Assembly: GCF_001280085.1 (NCBI RefSeq)
Contig: NZ_LGED01000221.1
Coordinates: 62,001 to 126,000 of the forward strand
Length of the DNA stretch: 64,000 bases
Direction: 5' to 3'
From: Saccharothrix sp. NRRL B-16348
Lineage (GTDB): Bacteria; Actinomycetota; Actinomycetes; Mycobacteriales; Pseudonocardiaceae
In this document: positions 23,809-31,973 of the stretch, piece after piece
Numbering within the stretch: the stretch's first letter is position 1
Layout of the letters: the number at the start of each line of letters is the position of its first letter
Made by a program: the position numbers and the translations under genes
The notes under the pieces: model-generated
The model's input: only the letters and a program-made list of their open reading frames with translations
Told to the model about the DNA's origin: nothing
Databases searched by the model: none

Positions 23809-26800
23809 GTGGGGCACCAGGAGGATCGCGAGGCGAACCGGGAGAGTCCGCGGCCACCCCTTGCCGTCGAACGGCTCGCGACCGGCGCGTCGGTGCGCGC
23901 CGACGGGCCGATGGATCCTCGGACGGTCACCGCGCTGCAGGGCGGAGCCGGTAACCAGGCGGTCAGCTCACTGCTCGGCGCCGAGCTGCGCGGCCGACGT
24001 CCGGCTCCTCCGCCGACGGCGCCGCCGGCCACCCCGACGAGGCCGGAGCTCGAGGACGTCCACGTGCCGCCGCCGGCCGCCCCGGTGAAGCCGGTCGCGG
24101 TCCCGGACCTCCCGTCGCCCGTTCGGCCCGCGAAGGCGCCGACACCCCCGTCCGCCGTGCGACACGGGATCGGCGACCGACGTCCGACGCAGCCCGCGGC
24201 CGTCACCGCACCGCCGGCGGCGGCGGGCGCCCAGCAGGTCGTGGCCGCCGTCGCCGAGGCCGGCGCGGAAGGCCAGACGACGTTGGCTGCCGCGGTCGAC
24301 GAGCAGCTCGCGCTGATCGAGACGACGGTCGAGGAGCAGCAGGAGACGATCGAGCAGGAGACCACCGGCGAACTCGCGTCCGTGGAAGCCGGGTTCACCG
24401 CGGCCGAGGGGCAGGTCACGACCGCCATTTCCGGCGTGCAGCAGCGGATGCGCCAAGCCGGGCAGGTGGAGCGGGCACGGCTGACGGCGTGGTCCGCCGA
24501 GGCCGAACGCCGACTCGGCGAGGGCTACGCGACGCGCACCGGGCAGATCCGCGACCTCGGGGCGGCCAAGGGCACCGAGGCCGTCACCGCCGCCAACACG
24601 GCCGCCGCCGACACCCGCACGCACGTCGACGACCTCGCCGCGCAGGCCCGCACGCGTGGTGCGCAGCGGGCCGCGTCGCCCGGTGGCGCCGACGCCGAGG
24701 CGACCCAGGCCAGGGCGGCGGCCGCGCGCGAGGTCGCCACCGACACCGCCACCCGGATTGCCGAATCGCTCGGCGACACCGTGGCGCAGCTGCGCGACCT
24801 CGGGCCCGAGACCCGGTCCCAGCTGGTCGACCAGGCCGACGAGATCGCCGAACGGATCCGCGCTCAGCTGCCGACGATCACCGCCGCGCTCACCCAGACC
24901 ACCGAAGGCGCCGGCAGCCAACTCGGCCAGGCGATCTCGGCGGGCTGCTCGGCGCTCACCCGGCTCGGCGCCGACGTCGCGGGGCAGCTCGCCGCGATGC
25001 GCTCGTCGGTCACGCAGGCGATCCGGGAGCAGGTCGACCTGACCAAGACCTCCGTGCGCGACGCGGGCGCCCAGGCCCTCGCGGCCGGGCAGGCGCAGCA
25101 CGACCAGGCCGCGCGGGGCGGTGCCACGCTGCTCGACGGCATCCTCGGCGGGATCGCCAACCGCCGCGTCCGGCGCGCCGCCGCCGCACGGCTGGCCGGC
25201 GAGCTGAGCGCCAAGGTGCGGCAGGGTTTCGGTGACACCGAGCAGCAGGCGCGGATCGCGCTCGCCGAGATCGCGCAGGCGTTCAGCACGACCGCGGGCG
25301 AGGCGCTGGACGCCGTGCGCGCAGCCTCGGGGCAGGCTCGCGAGGAGGCCGCGCGGACCGCGTCCGACGGGCAGGCGAGCGCCGACGGTCAGGCCGCGTC
25401 GTTGGCCGAAGAGCTGACCCGGCTCGTCTCCGGCGCGCAGGAGTCCGGCGACCGGACGATCACCGGCGCGTTCGCCGGCCTGGACCGGACGATCGCCGAC
25501 CTCGACGTCCGGTTCGGGCAGGCGCTCGGCCGGTTCCGCGAGGCGCTGGCCCAGCGTGCCGCGGAGGCGACAGGGCGCGCACAGGCGCCGTTGAGCACGC
25601 TCGACGGCCGCATGGACCAAGCGATGCGCGAGGCCGAGGAAGCCACCCGCCGCAGCTGGCTGGAGAACGCGCTGCGCAGCGTGCCGTGGGGCATGATCGC
25701 CGGCCTGGTCGTCGGCCTGCTCGTCACCATCGCGGTGGTCGCGCTGCTCGGCACCGGCATCGGCGCGCTGATCCTGGCCGGCGCGCTGGCGGGCGCGCTG
25801 TCCGCGGCGGCGACCACGCTCACCGACAACGCCGTGCACGGCCGCGACACCAACTGGTCCGAGCTCGGCAAGCAGATGGTCGTCGGCGCGATCTTCGGCG
25901 CCATCGGCGGCGCGGTCGGCGGTGGCGTCACCGGCGCGCTCGGCGCGGCCGTCGAGCGGCAGCTGCTCACCCAGGCGGGCGCGTTGGCCATCGGCAAGGC
26001 CGCGAACGTCGTCACCGGCGCGACGCTCGGCATCGTCAACAACGTCGTCGCGGGCCGTCCGTGGCACGAGGGCCTGCTGGTCAACATCGGGATGTCGCTC
26101 GCGCTCTCGTACGGGCCGGGCGGGCGGTTCATCGAGAACCTCACCAGCGGCGCCCGCGGTGCGATGGTCGACCGGGGGCACGCGTTCAACGTGACGCCCG
26201 CGGAGATCAACGCCTCCTCCGCGCGGATGCAGGCACGGGCGGACGCCATGCCGGACGTCGCCGTCGACGCCGCTGTGCCGCACGAGCAGCCCACCGCGCC
26301 AGTGGTCGACGAACGCGCCACCGCGCCAGTGGTCGACGAACGCGCCACCGCGCCGGTGGTCGACGAATCCGCTACAGCGCCGGTGGTCGACGAACGCGCC
26401 ACCGTGCCGGAGGGCGATCGGCCGACGATCCCCGGTGGTCCGGAGGAGAACCGGCCGCCGAGCACGGCCGACGAGCACGCCGACCTGCCGGTCGAGGACC
26501 TGCCGGACGGCACGGTCATGCACGACGAGCACCCGATGACCGAGGCCGACGCGCGCGTGATGTACGACAACGCCCGCCGCGACGCCCCGCACCACGAGGT
26601 CGCCGTCTACCGCAACAGCGAGACCGGCGAGTGCATCGTCGTGCAGGGCAACAACGAGTTCGTCGACGCGTACGAGGGGCGCAACCCGGCGATGCGCGAG
26701 TTCTTGGAGGGCAGGCCGGGCGGGCCCGGCCGCTGGGAGCTGGTGGAGCACTCGCACCCGGTCGACCCGGCGAGCGGCGTGACGCTGGAGCCGCACCGCT

Positions 26801-27954
26801 ACCCGAGTGGCCGCGGCGGCGACTTCGACGTCGCACGGTCGCAGGCCGAGGCGGGCGGGCAGCCGGTCGAGCAGACGATCGGGATCGTCACCGAGCGCGG
26901 CAACGAGACCGTCACCTACGGCTACGACCCGACGAACCCGGAGCCGTACTCGCTGACGTACCCGGACGCCCGCGGGAACCCGGTGACCAAGCGCTTCCGG
27001 TCCATGGAGGCGTACGGCGAGTGGTACGAGAACCAGCCGGGCACGGGTGGCGGCACGCCGCACGTCGACGGCGAGCAGACGCCCACGGCCGCCGCGCCGG
27101 GTGAACGGGACGGCGGGACCACGACGACCGCTCCGGAGGAGCCGACGATCGCTCCCGCGGAGCCGCCGGCGCGTGCGGCGGCCGACCCGGCCGAGATCGA
27201 CGCGGGCATCCGCCGGGTCCGCGATCTCCTGGCCGAACCGGAGGTCACGGCCGGGCGGCGCGGCAACCGGGCGTTCGAGCGCGACGTGCAGACCCAGCTG
27301 CGCAACCAGGAAGGGCACACGCTGGAGGAGCAGCTCCGAACCGCACGGGCCGACGCGGAAGTCGCGCGCGAGCTGGGCGATCCGGCTCTGATCGAGGAGT
27401 CCCGGCAGCGGCTCGACGTGCTGCGCGCCCAGGTCGAGTCGCTGGAAGGACAGCTGCGCCGGATCACCGAGGGCGACCTGCCCGGCGAGCAGGTGGTCGA
27501 GGGCCCGGTCGCCGGGGACTCACCCGAGCGAGCCGCCGAACGCGCCCGCGTCGAAGGCTCCGCCGAGGTGCGGGCGAACTTCCGCCGCCGGGTCGCGCCG
27601 GACGAGGTGGTCGGCGCTCCGGCCGCCGAGGGCGGCACCGGCCAGACCGGGCACGCGCGTTCGGGCCACGGCTGGTCGGCGCAGATGCAGGCGGACCTCC
27701 TGAACCGGCCCGACCGGGTGTTCACCGGCTTGAACAGCGACGGCAGGCCCGTCGACATCTACTATCGCGACAACGGTGACGTGGCGATCACGGTCGCGGG
27801 CCGCAAGGAGGAAGTCATCACCGCTTACGGGCCTTCGGATCCGGACGGCACGGGCACCTTCAACGACGTCTCGAAGTGGGCGGGCAAGCCCGGTTACGTG
27901 GAGATCAACCCGCGCAACGGCCGTCCCCTCCGTCCCGGGGGCGCCGGTGAGTGA
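23809..27954 (+). CDS. Polymorphic-toxin-like protein with injection-system cargo motif and C-terminal nuclease-like domain
   Basis: A 1,381-residue protein. Near the N terminus, L43-Q-x2-A-G-N49-x-A-V52 matches the LQ..AGN.AV motif of proteins loaded into extracellular contractile injection systems. Residues about 60-150 are Pro-rich; 155-620 are Ala/Gln/Glu-rich helical, probably coiled coil; 627-790 are hydrophobic and glycine-rich, possibly pore-forming. Four 9-residue repeats follow (829-864). A JAB-like segment has H981-S-H983-P, S1000 and D1005. Another coil (about 1125-1225) precedes a terminal 100-residue domain with SGHGW, YYRDNGD and EEVITAYG, like BECR-fold RNase toxins. GTG 23809 has GGGAGGGGG upstream. 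A small gene overlaps its 3' end. Toxin activity is inferred. Confidence 0.72.
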   Translation: MGHQEDREANRESPRPPLAVERLATGASVRADGPMDPRTVTALQGGAGNQAVSSLLGAELRGRRPAPPPTAPPATPTRPELEDVHVPPPAAPVKPVAVPDLPSPVRPAKAPTPPSAVRHGIGDRRPTQPAAVTAPPAAAGAQQVVAAVAEAGAEGQTTLAAAVDEQLALIETTVEEQQETIEQETTGELASVEAGFTAAEGQVTTAISGVQQRMRQAGQVERARLTAWSAEAERRLGEGYATRTGQIRDLGAAKGTEAVTAANTAAADTRTHVDDLAAQARTRGAQRAASPGGADAEATQARAAAAREVATDTATRIAESLGDTVAQLRDLGPETRSQLVDQADEIAERIRAQLPTITAALTQTTEGAGSQLGQAISAGCSALTRLGADVAGQLAAMRSSVTQAIREQVDLTKTSVRDAGAQALAAGQAQHDQAARGGATLLDGILGGIANRRVRRAAAARLAGELSAKVRQGFGDTEQQARIALAEIAQAFSTTAGEALDAVRAASGQAREEAARTASDGQASADGQAASLAEELTRLVSGAQESGDRTITGAFAGLDRTIADLDVRFGQALGRFREALAQRAAEATGRAQAPLSTLDGRMDQAMREAEEATRRSWLENALRSVPWGMIAGLVVGLLVTIAVVALLGTGIGALILAGALAGALSAAATTLTDNAVHGRDTNWSELGKQMVVGAIFGAIGGAVGGGVTGALGAAVERQLLTQAGALAIGKAANVVTGATLGIVNNVVAGRPWHEGLLVNIGMSLALSYGPGGRFIENLTSGARGAMVDRGHAFNVTPAEINASSARMQARADAMPDVAVDAAVPHEQPTAPVVDERATAPVVDERATAPVVDESATAPVVDERATVPEGDRPTIPGGPEENRPPSTADEHADLPVEDLPDGTVMHDEHPMTEADARVMYDNARRDAPHHEVAVYRNSETGECIVVQGNNEFVDAYEGRNPAMREFLEGRPGGPGRWELVEHSHPVDPASGVTLEPHRYPSGRGGDFDVARSQAEAGGQPVEQTIGIVTERGNETVTYGYDPTNPEPYSLTYPDARGNPVTKRFRSMEAYGEWYENQPGTGGGTPHVDGEQTPTAAAPGERDGGTTTTAPEEPTIAPAEPPARAAADPAEIDAGIRRVRDLLAEPEVTAGRRGNRAFERDVQTQLRNQEGHTLEEQLRTARADAEVARELGDPALIEESRQRLDVLRAQVESLEGQLRRITEGDLPGEQVVEGPVAGDSPERAAERARVEGSAEVRANFRRRVAPDEVVGAPAAEGGTGQTGHARSGHGWSAQMQADLLNRPDRVFTGLNSDGRPVDIYYRDNGDVAITVAGRKEEVITAYGPSDPDGTGTFNDVSKWAGKPGYVEINPRNGRPLRPGGAGE
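26293..26400 (+). repeat. Four 27-bp tandem repeats inside the toxin gene
   Basis: Four in-frame units each encode TAPVVDERA or a close variant (the third ends ESA). The first two are identical at the base level, suggesting recent duplication. They form an acidic, Pro-containing spacer between the hydrophobic region and the JAB-like segment. Confidence 0.9.
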
Positions 27955-28387
27955 CGACCTGATCTTCCGGACGCCGATCCCGGCTCGGCGCTCGTCCGAC
28001 GAGTGGACCGCGATCGTGGACCGGCTCGTCGGCACGCTGTCGGACGCGCTCGGGGTCACGTTGCGGGTCGAGGGGTGGGACGTCGTCGACGACGTCGCGC
28101 TGACGTGCCGGGTGGCGACGACGCGGCCGATCGCCGGTCCGCTGGGGATCGGGCTCACCGCGACGATCGGCTTCGAGGTGATCGAGCGGCGGCCGGTGGT
28201 GACCGCGTTCGTGTTCCTCTTCGCCGGGGGGACGAGGCTGGCGTTGCGCGGAGCCGACGAGAGCTACGCGGAACTGGTCTACGGCACGGACGGCTGGCGG
28301 CTCGCGGGCTGGGCCGAGGACGAGTACGGCGAGTTCACGGGCCGCCCCGCACCCCGTCACGACGAGTGGTCAGGTCGTCGTCCGTGA
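27947..28387 (+). CDS. Candidate immunity protein to the preceding toxin
   Basis: A 146-residue cytoplasmic protein with no signal peptide, no membrane segment and net negative charge. It has alternating beta strands (VALTCRVATTRPIA, LTATIGFEVIE, VTAFVFLFAGG) and an acidic, Trp-rich end (GWAEDEYGEF). Its GTG at 27947 overlaps the toxin stop by eight bases, so the two are translationally coupled, exactly where an immunity gene belongs. I do not recognise the family. Its last 53 bases overlap the convergent acetyltransferase gene. The role rests on position and size only. Confidence 0.6.
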   Translation: MSDDLIFRTPIPARRSSDEWTAIVDRLVGTLSDALGVTLRVEGWDVVDDVALTCRVATTRPIAGPLGIGLTATIGFEVIERRPVVTAFVFLFAGGTRLALRGADESYAELVYGTDGWRLAGWAEDEYGEFTGRPAPRHDEWSGRRP

Positions 28388-28949
28388 TGGGACGGACGGC
28401 CCTGCAGGGCGTCCCGACCGCGACCACCATCGGCGGGACGTCCCTGCTGACCACGCTGCCGGCCCCGATGACCGAGCCGTAGCCGATGCGGACACCCGGC
28501 AGGACGACGACGTTGGAGCCGATCCACACCTTGTCCTCGATGACGATCGGTTCCGAGAACCGCGCGAAGTCCACGCGACGTCCCGGGTGGACAGGGTGTC
28601 CCGTTGTCGTGAGCGTGACGTTGGGGGCGATCATGACGCCGTCCCCGATGCGGATCTCGACGTCGTCGACGAACGCGAGGTTGACGTTCCCGAAGAAGTC
28701 GTCACCTATGTGGACGTTGCTCCCGAAACCGGCGCTGAACGGCGAAAGCAGCACGGTGCGCTCGCCGACCGAACCGAGGATCGCGACGAGCAGCGCCCTC
28801 CGCGCCTCGGCGTCACCCGGCGGGGTGTGGTTGTACTCGAAGATGAGATCGGTTCGTCGCCGCGAAGCCTGGAAAGCCGCCTCGGACTCGGTGTAGACCA
28901 GTCCTTGCCGGATCCGGTCCAAGACTTCCTGCTCGTCACTGCCCGGCAC
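28335..28949 (-). CDS. Maltose/galactoside O-acetyltransferase-like protein (left-handed beta-helix)
   Basis: A 204-residue enzyme of the LacA/Maa/NodL group. An N-terminal Mac-type helical region (VLDRIRQGLVYTES, EARRALL) is followed by hexapeptide repeats (NVHIGDDFFGNVNLAF, IRIGDGVMIAPNVTLTT, VWIGSNVVVLPGVRIGYG). The catalytic His lies in TTGHPVHP. It would transfer acetyl from acetyl-CoA to a sugar hydroxyl. I chose the GTG at 28949, which has GGGGGAGAG eight to nine bases upstream. It converges on and overlaps the candidate immunity gene by 53 bases. Confidence 0.87.
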   Translation of the reverse strand: MPGSDEQEVLDRIRQGLVYTESEAAFQASRRRTDLIFEYNHTPPGDAEARRALLVAILGSVGERTVLLSPFSAGFGSNVHIGDDFFGNVNLAFVDDVEIRIGDGVMIAPNVTLTTTGHPVHPGRRVDFARFSEPIVIEDKVWIGSNVVVLPGVRIGYGSVIGAGSVVSRDVPPMVVAVGTPCRAVRPITDDDLTTRRDGVRGGP

Positions 28950-29064
28950 GTCGGCGCTCTCCCCCCAGCACGTCGTACCGGGCCGGTCCCTACCGGCTCG
29001 GCCGCCATCGGAAGCCACCATCTCACAGCGGTCAACGGAGTTCGACACGCCTCCAGGTGGATCG

Positions 29065-29104
29065 GGGTCGCCCGCCCGGCCACGCTGGGGCGGACGGGCG
29101 ACCC
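29065..29104 (-). terminator. Terminator hairpin after the CE12 esterase gene
   Basis: Perfect 10-bp arms GGGTCGCCCG / CGGGCGACCC enclose a GC-rich 20-base loop with further pairing. It starts seven bases beyond the esterase stop at 29111. Confidence 0.65.
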
Positions 29105-29110
29105 GGGCGC

Positions 29111-30388
29111 TCAGCCGGGCAGGCGGGTGAAGCGCTGGTTGGGGCTGCCGTTGTAGGTGTACTGGGAGATCCGCGCGCCGTCGGCGGTCGACTTCTCCCA
29201 CACGTCCATGGCCAGGCCGGACTGCCGGTTGACCAGGCTGATCACGTCGCCGCCGTGGTCGACGACGCGCCATTGCTGGCTCGTGGCGCCGGTGTCGGGT
29301 TGCTGGGTGATGTCGGCGCCGTTGGCGTTGCCGGAGACCTGGAGGACCAGTCCGCTGTGCCGGGCTTTGACGCGGACGTGGCCGTCACCGGAGTCGATGA
29401 ACTCGAACTGCTGGTTGGGTCGACCGTTGGCGGTCCACTGGACGAGCCCGGCACCGGACGCGGTGGACGCCACGGTGATGTCGGCCGCTTTGCCGCTGTG
29501 CTGCGCGACCAGGCTGTAGGCGGTCGAGGTCGAGCGCAGGGAGGAGGCGAGGCCGATGCCTTGTTCCCGCAGCGCCCCGGCGACGACCTCCGCGATGCGG
29601 GCGGCGCCGGCGGCTTCGAAGTGGGTGTGGTCGTTGCAGAAGAACGCGCCGACCGCGCCCTCGTTGTAGTTGCCGTTGTTGGGGCACAGCCGCAGCGTGT
29701 TGTACAGCGCGATGCTGCGCTTGTGCAGGTCCACGACCGGCACCTGGTCGGCCTGGCCCTGGGCGATGGTCTCGTTCACGAACCCGCGGCTGGCGACCGC
29801 GGTCGAGCCGGAGCAGCGGATCGCCGACACGGGCGTGACGTAGATCGGCTTCACACCGCGGGCCTTGGCCTCACGGCCCATCGTGGCCAGCAGCTCGCGG
29901 TAACGGGCCGTGCCCACGTGACGCGGGCAGTTGGGGTCGCCGTCGTTGATGCCGAACTGGATGATCAGCCAGTCGCCCGCCTGCATGCCGCCGGTCGCCA
30001 GCATGCCCGCCCAGCGCGAGGCGTAGGTGCGGGGGCTGACCACGCACTCCCCCGCGGCATCCTTGGTGCTCTTGACGTTCGACTCGTACAGCCAGGTCTG
30101 GATGCTCCGCCCGCCCACGGCGTTGTTGACGACCGTGACGTCGTCGTTGAACAACCGGTCGAACTCCCGGCCCCAACCGACCGGGCACGTGCTGCCGCCG
30201 TTGGCCATGGTCGAGTCGCCGGCCAACCACACCTTGAACGGCGCGACGGCCGCCGCCCCCGAGTCGGCCTGCGGTGCGACGCACGGCGCGGGAGCCGGCG
30301 CGGCCTGCGCGGGCACCACCACCGCCGCCATCGCGGCGAAGACGGCAGCCACGACCGCCAAGCACCGGTTCCGTGCGGATGTCCTCAT
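29111..30388 (-). CDS. Secreted SGNH esterase (CE12, rhamnogalacturonan-acetylesterase-like) with ricin-type lectin domain
   Basis: A 425-residue exported protein with a signal peptide of about 29 residues. The SGNH blocks are all visible: LAGDSTMA (Ser), NAVGGRSIQTWL (Gly), IIQFGINDGD (Asn) and DHTHFEAAG (Asp and His). This order is typical of CE12 enzymes, which remove acetyl groups from rhamnogalacturonan. Residues about 290-425 form a ricin-B/CBM13 trefoil with QQF, QQW and QRF repeats. GGAGG precedes the ATG at 30388. It complements the arabinosidases of this window in pectin breakdown. An inverted repeat at 30544-30559 may control it. Confidence 0.88.
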   Translation of the reverse strand: MRTSARNRCLAVVAAVFAAMAAVVVPAQAAPAPAPCVAPQADSGAAAVAPFKVWLAGDSTMANGGSTCPVGWGREFDRLFNDDVTVVNNAVGGRSIQTWLYESNVKSTKDAAGECVVSPRTYASRWAGMLATGGMQAGDWLIIQFGINDGDPNCPRHVGTARYRELLATMGREAKARGVKPIYVTPVSAIRCSGSTAVASRGFVNETIAQGQADQVPVVDLHKRSIALYNTLRLCPNNGNYNEGAVGAFFCNDHTHFEAAGAARIAEVVAGALREQGIGLASSLRSTSTAYSLVAQHSGKAADITVASTASGAGLVQWTANGRPNQQFEFIDSGDGHVRVKARHSGLVLQVSGNANGADITQQPDTGATSQQWRVVDHGGDVISLVNRQSGLAMDVWEKSTADGARISQYTYNGSPNQRFTRLPG

Positions 30389-30678
30389 CGATCCTCCAGG
30401 TCGGGTCAGGAACTGCTGCGCCGCCGAGTCCGTTCCGGTCGCCGAACGGCGGCCAGGCCGACTGGCCGAGAGGGCGTTTCCCAAGAAATGGTCACGGTGA
30501 ATTCGAACCGCGGTCAACGGTCGCATCTCGTATGGGAGTTGCCGTCGAACGAATTCGACAGGATCCGCCGCCCGGCTTTGAAGTCCTCAGTGGACTTGGC
30601 AGAATCCCGCCCCGACGCGTCACCACCGGCCGTCCCGCCCGCACTGCGGGCACGACCACTGAACGGCAGGATCACCAC
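30389..30678. other. Divergent promoter region of CE12 and the membrane-protein gene
   Basis: This 290-base region has a locally lower GC content around 30485-30560 and one perfect dyad. No small gene is convincing here. Confidence 0.4.
30544..30559. promoter_or_regulatory. Palindrome GTCGAA-N4-TTCGAC
   Basis: Perfect 6-bp arms around CGAA. It resembles a LexA box but is two bases too short between half sites and lacks the second G, so a different regulator is likely. Confidence 0.4.
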
Positions 30679-31848
30679 ATGCCCCGCACCGCGTCCCGCG
30701 GCCTGATGCACCAGACCGAGCGCTGGTTCGTCCGGCGCGGCGTGCCGACCATGATCGAGGGGTACGGCTTCGTCGCGCACGTGCTGCCCCGGATGCTGCC
30801 GACGCTGGCCTTCGTGGCGCTGGCGAGCGTGGCCTGGCTCGGCCTGCTCAAGCCCGCGGGCGCGGAGCGGTGGGTGCTGCTGGGCGGCGTGTTCGCGGTG
30901 GCGGTCGGTGTGTGGGCGGCGGTCGGCCTGTTCGTCCGGCGGCTGCCCCGCTTCTCCGGCACGGCTACCGTCGCGATCCTGGTCGCTTACGCGGCGATGC
31001 CGGTCGTCGTGCCGCTGACGCAGCTCGCCGTGGACGACGACGTGACGCTGCTCGTGCCCAGCGTCGTCGGGTGGTTCGGGTTCGTCATCTTCTTCGCCGC
31101 GGTCTTCGTCGTCACGCTCCTGGCCACCACGTACGGCTTCGGCACGCTGCTGCGCCGGGCGTTGCGGCACACGGCCTACGACCTGCGCAACAGCGTGCAC
31201 CTGCTGGGCCGCGCGCTGCCGACGATGCTGTTCGTCACCCTGTTCCTGTTCTTCACCGGCGAGCTGTGGCAGGCCATGAACCGGCTCTCCTGGCCGCGAC
31301 TGGCCCTCGTCGTCGCCCTGTTCGGCGCCGTCACCGTGCTCGCCGCGGCGGCCCGGCTGCGCGACGAGATCGGCCGGGTCGAACAGGACCTCAGCCCACC
31401 CGTGCTGTCGGCGGCGTGCGCCGACACCCCGTTGGCCAGGGTGCCGATCGACCAGGTGGCGCCCGACGGGCCGCTGCGGGCAGTGCGCCTGAACGGCCGC
31501 CAGTCCCGCAACCTGCTGCTGATGCTGGCGACCCGCCAGCTCGTGCAGGCGGCGGTGGTCGGTGCGGCGTTGTTCGCGTTCTTCCTCGTCCTGGGGCTGA
31601 TCGTGGTCGTGCCGGAGACCGCGGAACAGTGGATCGGCGCACCGCCGGTGTTCTCGGAGCTGTGGCCCGCGGTGCCGGTGTCCCTGCTGCGCAACGCCAC
31701 CCTCTTCGCCGCGTTCGGCAGCATGTACTTCGCGGTCACCTCGATGAGCGACGCCGACCACCGCCGCCAGTTCTTCGCCCCGATCATCGACGAGGTCGAA
31801 CGCACCCTCGCCGTGCGCGCCGTCTACCTGGCCGTGCGCGACAACTGA
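30679..31848 (+). CDS. Integral membrane protein of unknown function
   Basis: A 389-residue protein with about seven hydrophobic segments: LPTLAFVALASVAWLGLL, VLLGGVFAVAVGVWAAVGLF and others in the first two thirds, and AAVVGAALFAFFLVLGLIVVV near the end. A 75-residue hydrophilic stretch separates the two groups. No transporter motif or catalytic signature is visible. I chose the ATG at 30679; the frame stays open far upstream but that part is composition-driven. It stands alone between the CE12 esterase and the oxidoreductase. Confidence 0.72.
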   Translation: MPRTASRGLMHQTERWFVRRGVPTMIEGYGFVAHVLPRMLPTLAFVALASVAWLGLLKPAGAERWVLLGGVFAVAVGVWAAVGLFVRRLPRFSGTATVAILVAYAAMPVVVPLTQLAVDDDVTLLVPSVVGWFGFVIFFAAVFVVTLLATTYGFGTLLRRALRHTAYDLRNSVHLLGRALPTMLFVTLFLFFTGELWQAMNRLSWPRLALVVALFGAVTVLAAAARLRDEIGRVEQDLSPPVLSAACADTPLARVPIDQVAPDGPLRAVRLNGRQSRNLLLMLATRQLVQAAVVGAALFAFFLVLGLIVVVPETAEQWIGAPPVFSELWPAVPVSLLRNATLFAAFGSMYFAVTSMSDADHRRQFFAPIIDEVERTLAVRAVYLAVRDN

Positions 31849-31973
31849 CCGCTCGGGTGATCTGGTTCACACGCTGTCACGACGTCCGCTCCTCCGGTGT
31901 CTGGTGCTCGGACCCGGAGTGAGGAGACGCCGTCACTTGGCCTTCTCCGGCTGACCAGACAAGAGAGGGACCA

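Noticed and set aside
30544..30559. LexA (SOS) box
   Set aside because: The half-sites are two bases too close and the second G is missing compared with TCGAAC-N4-GTTCGA; the neighbours are not repair genes.
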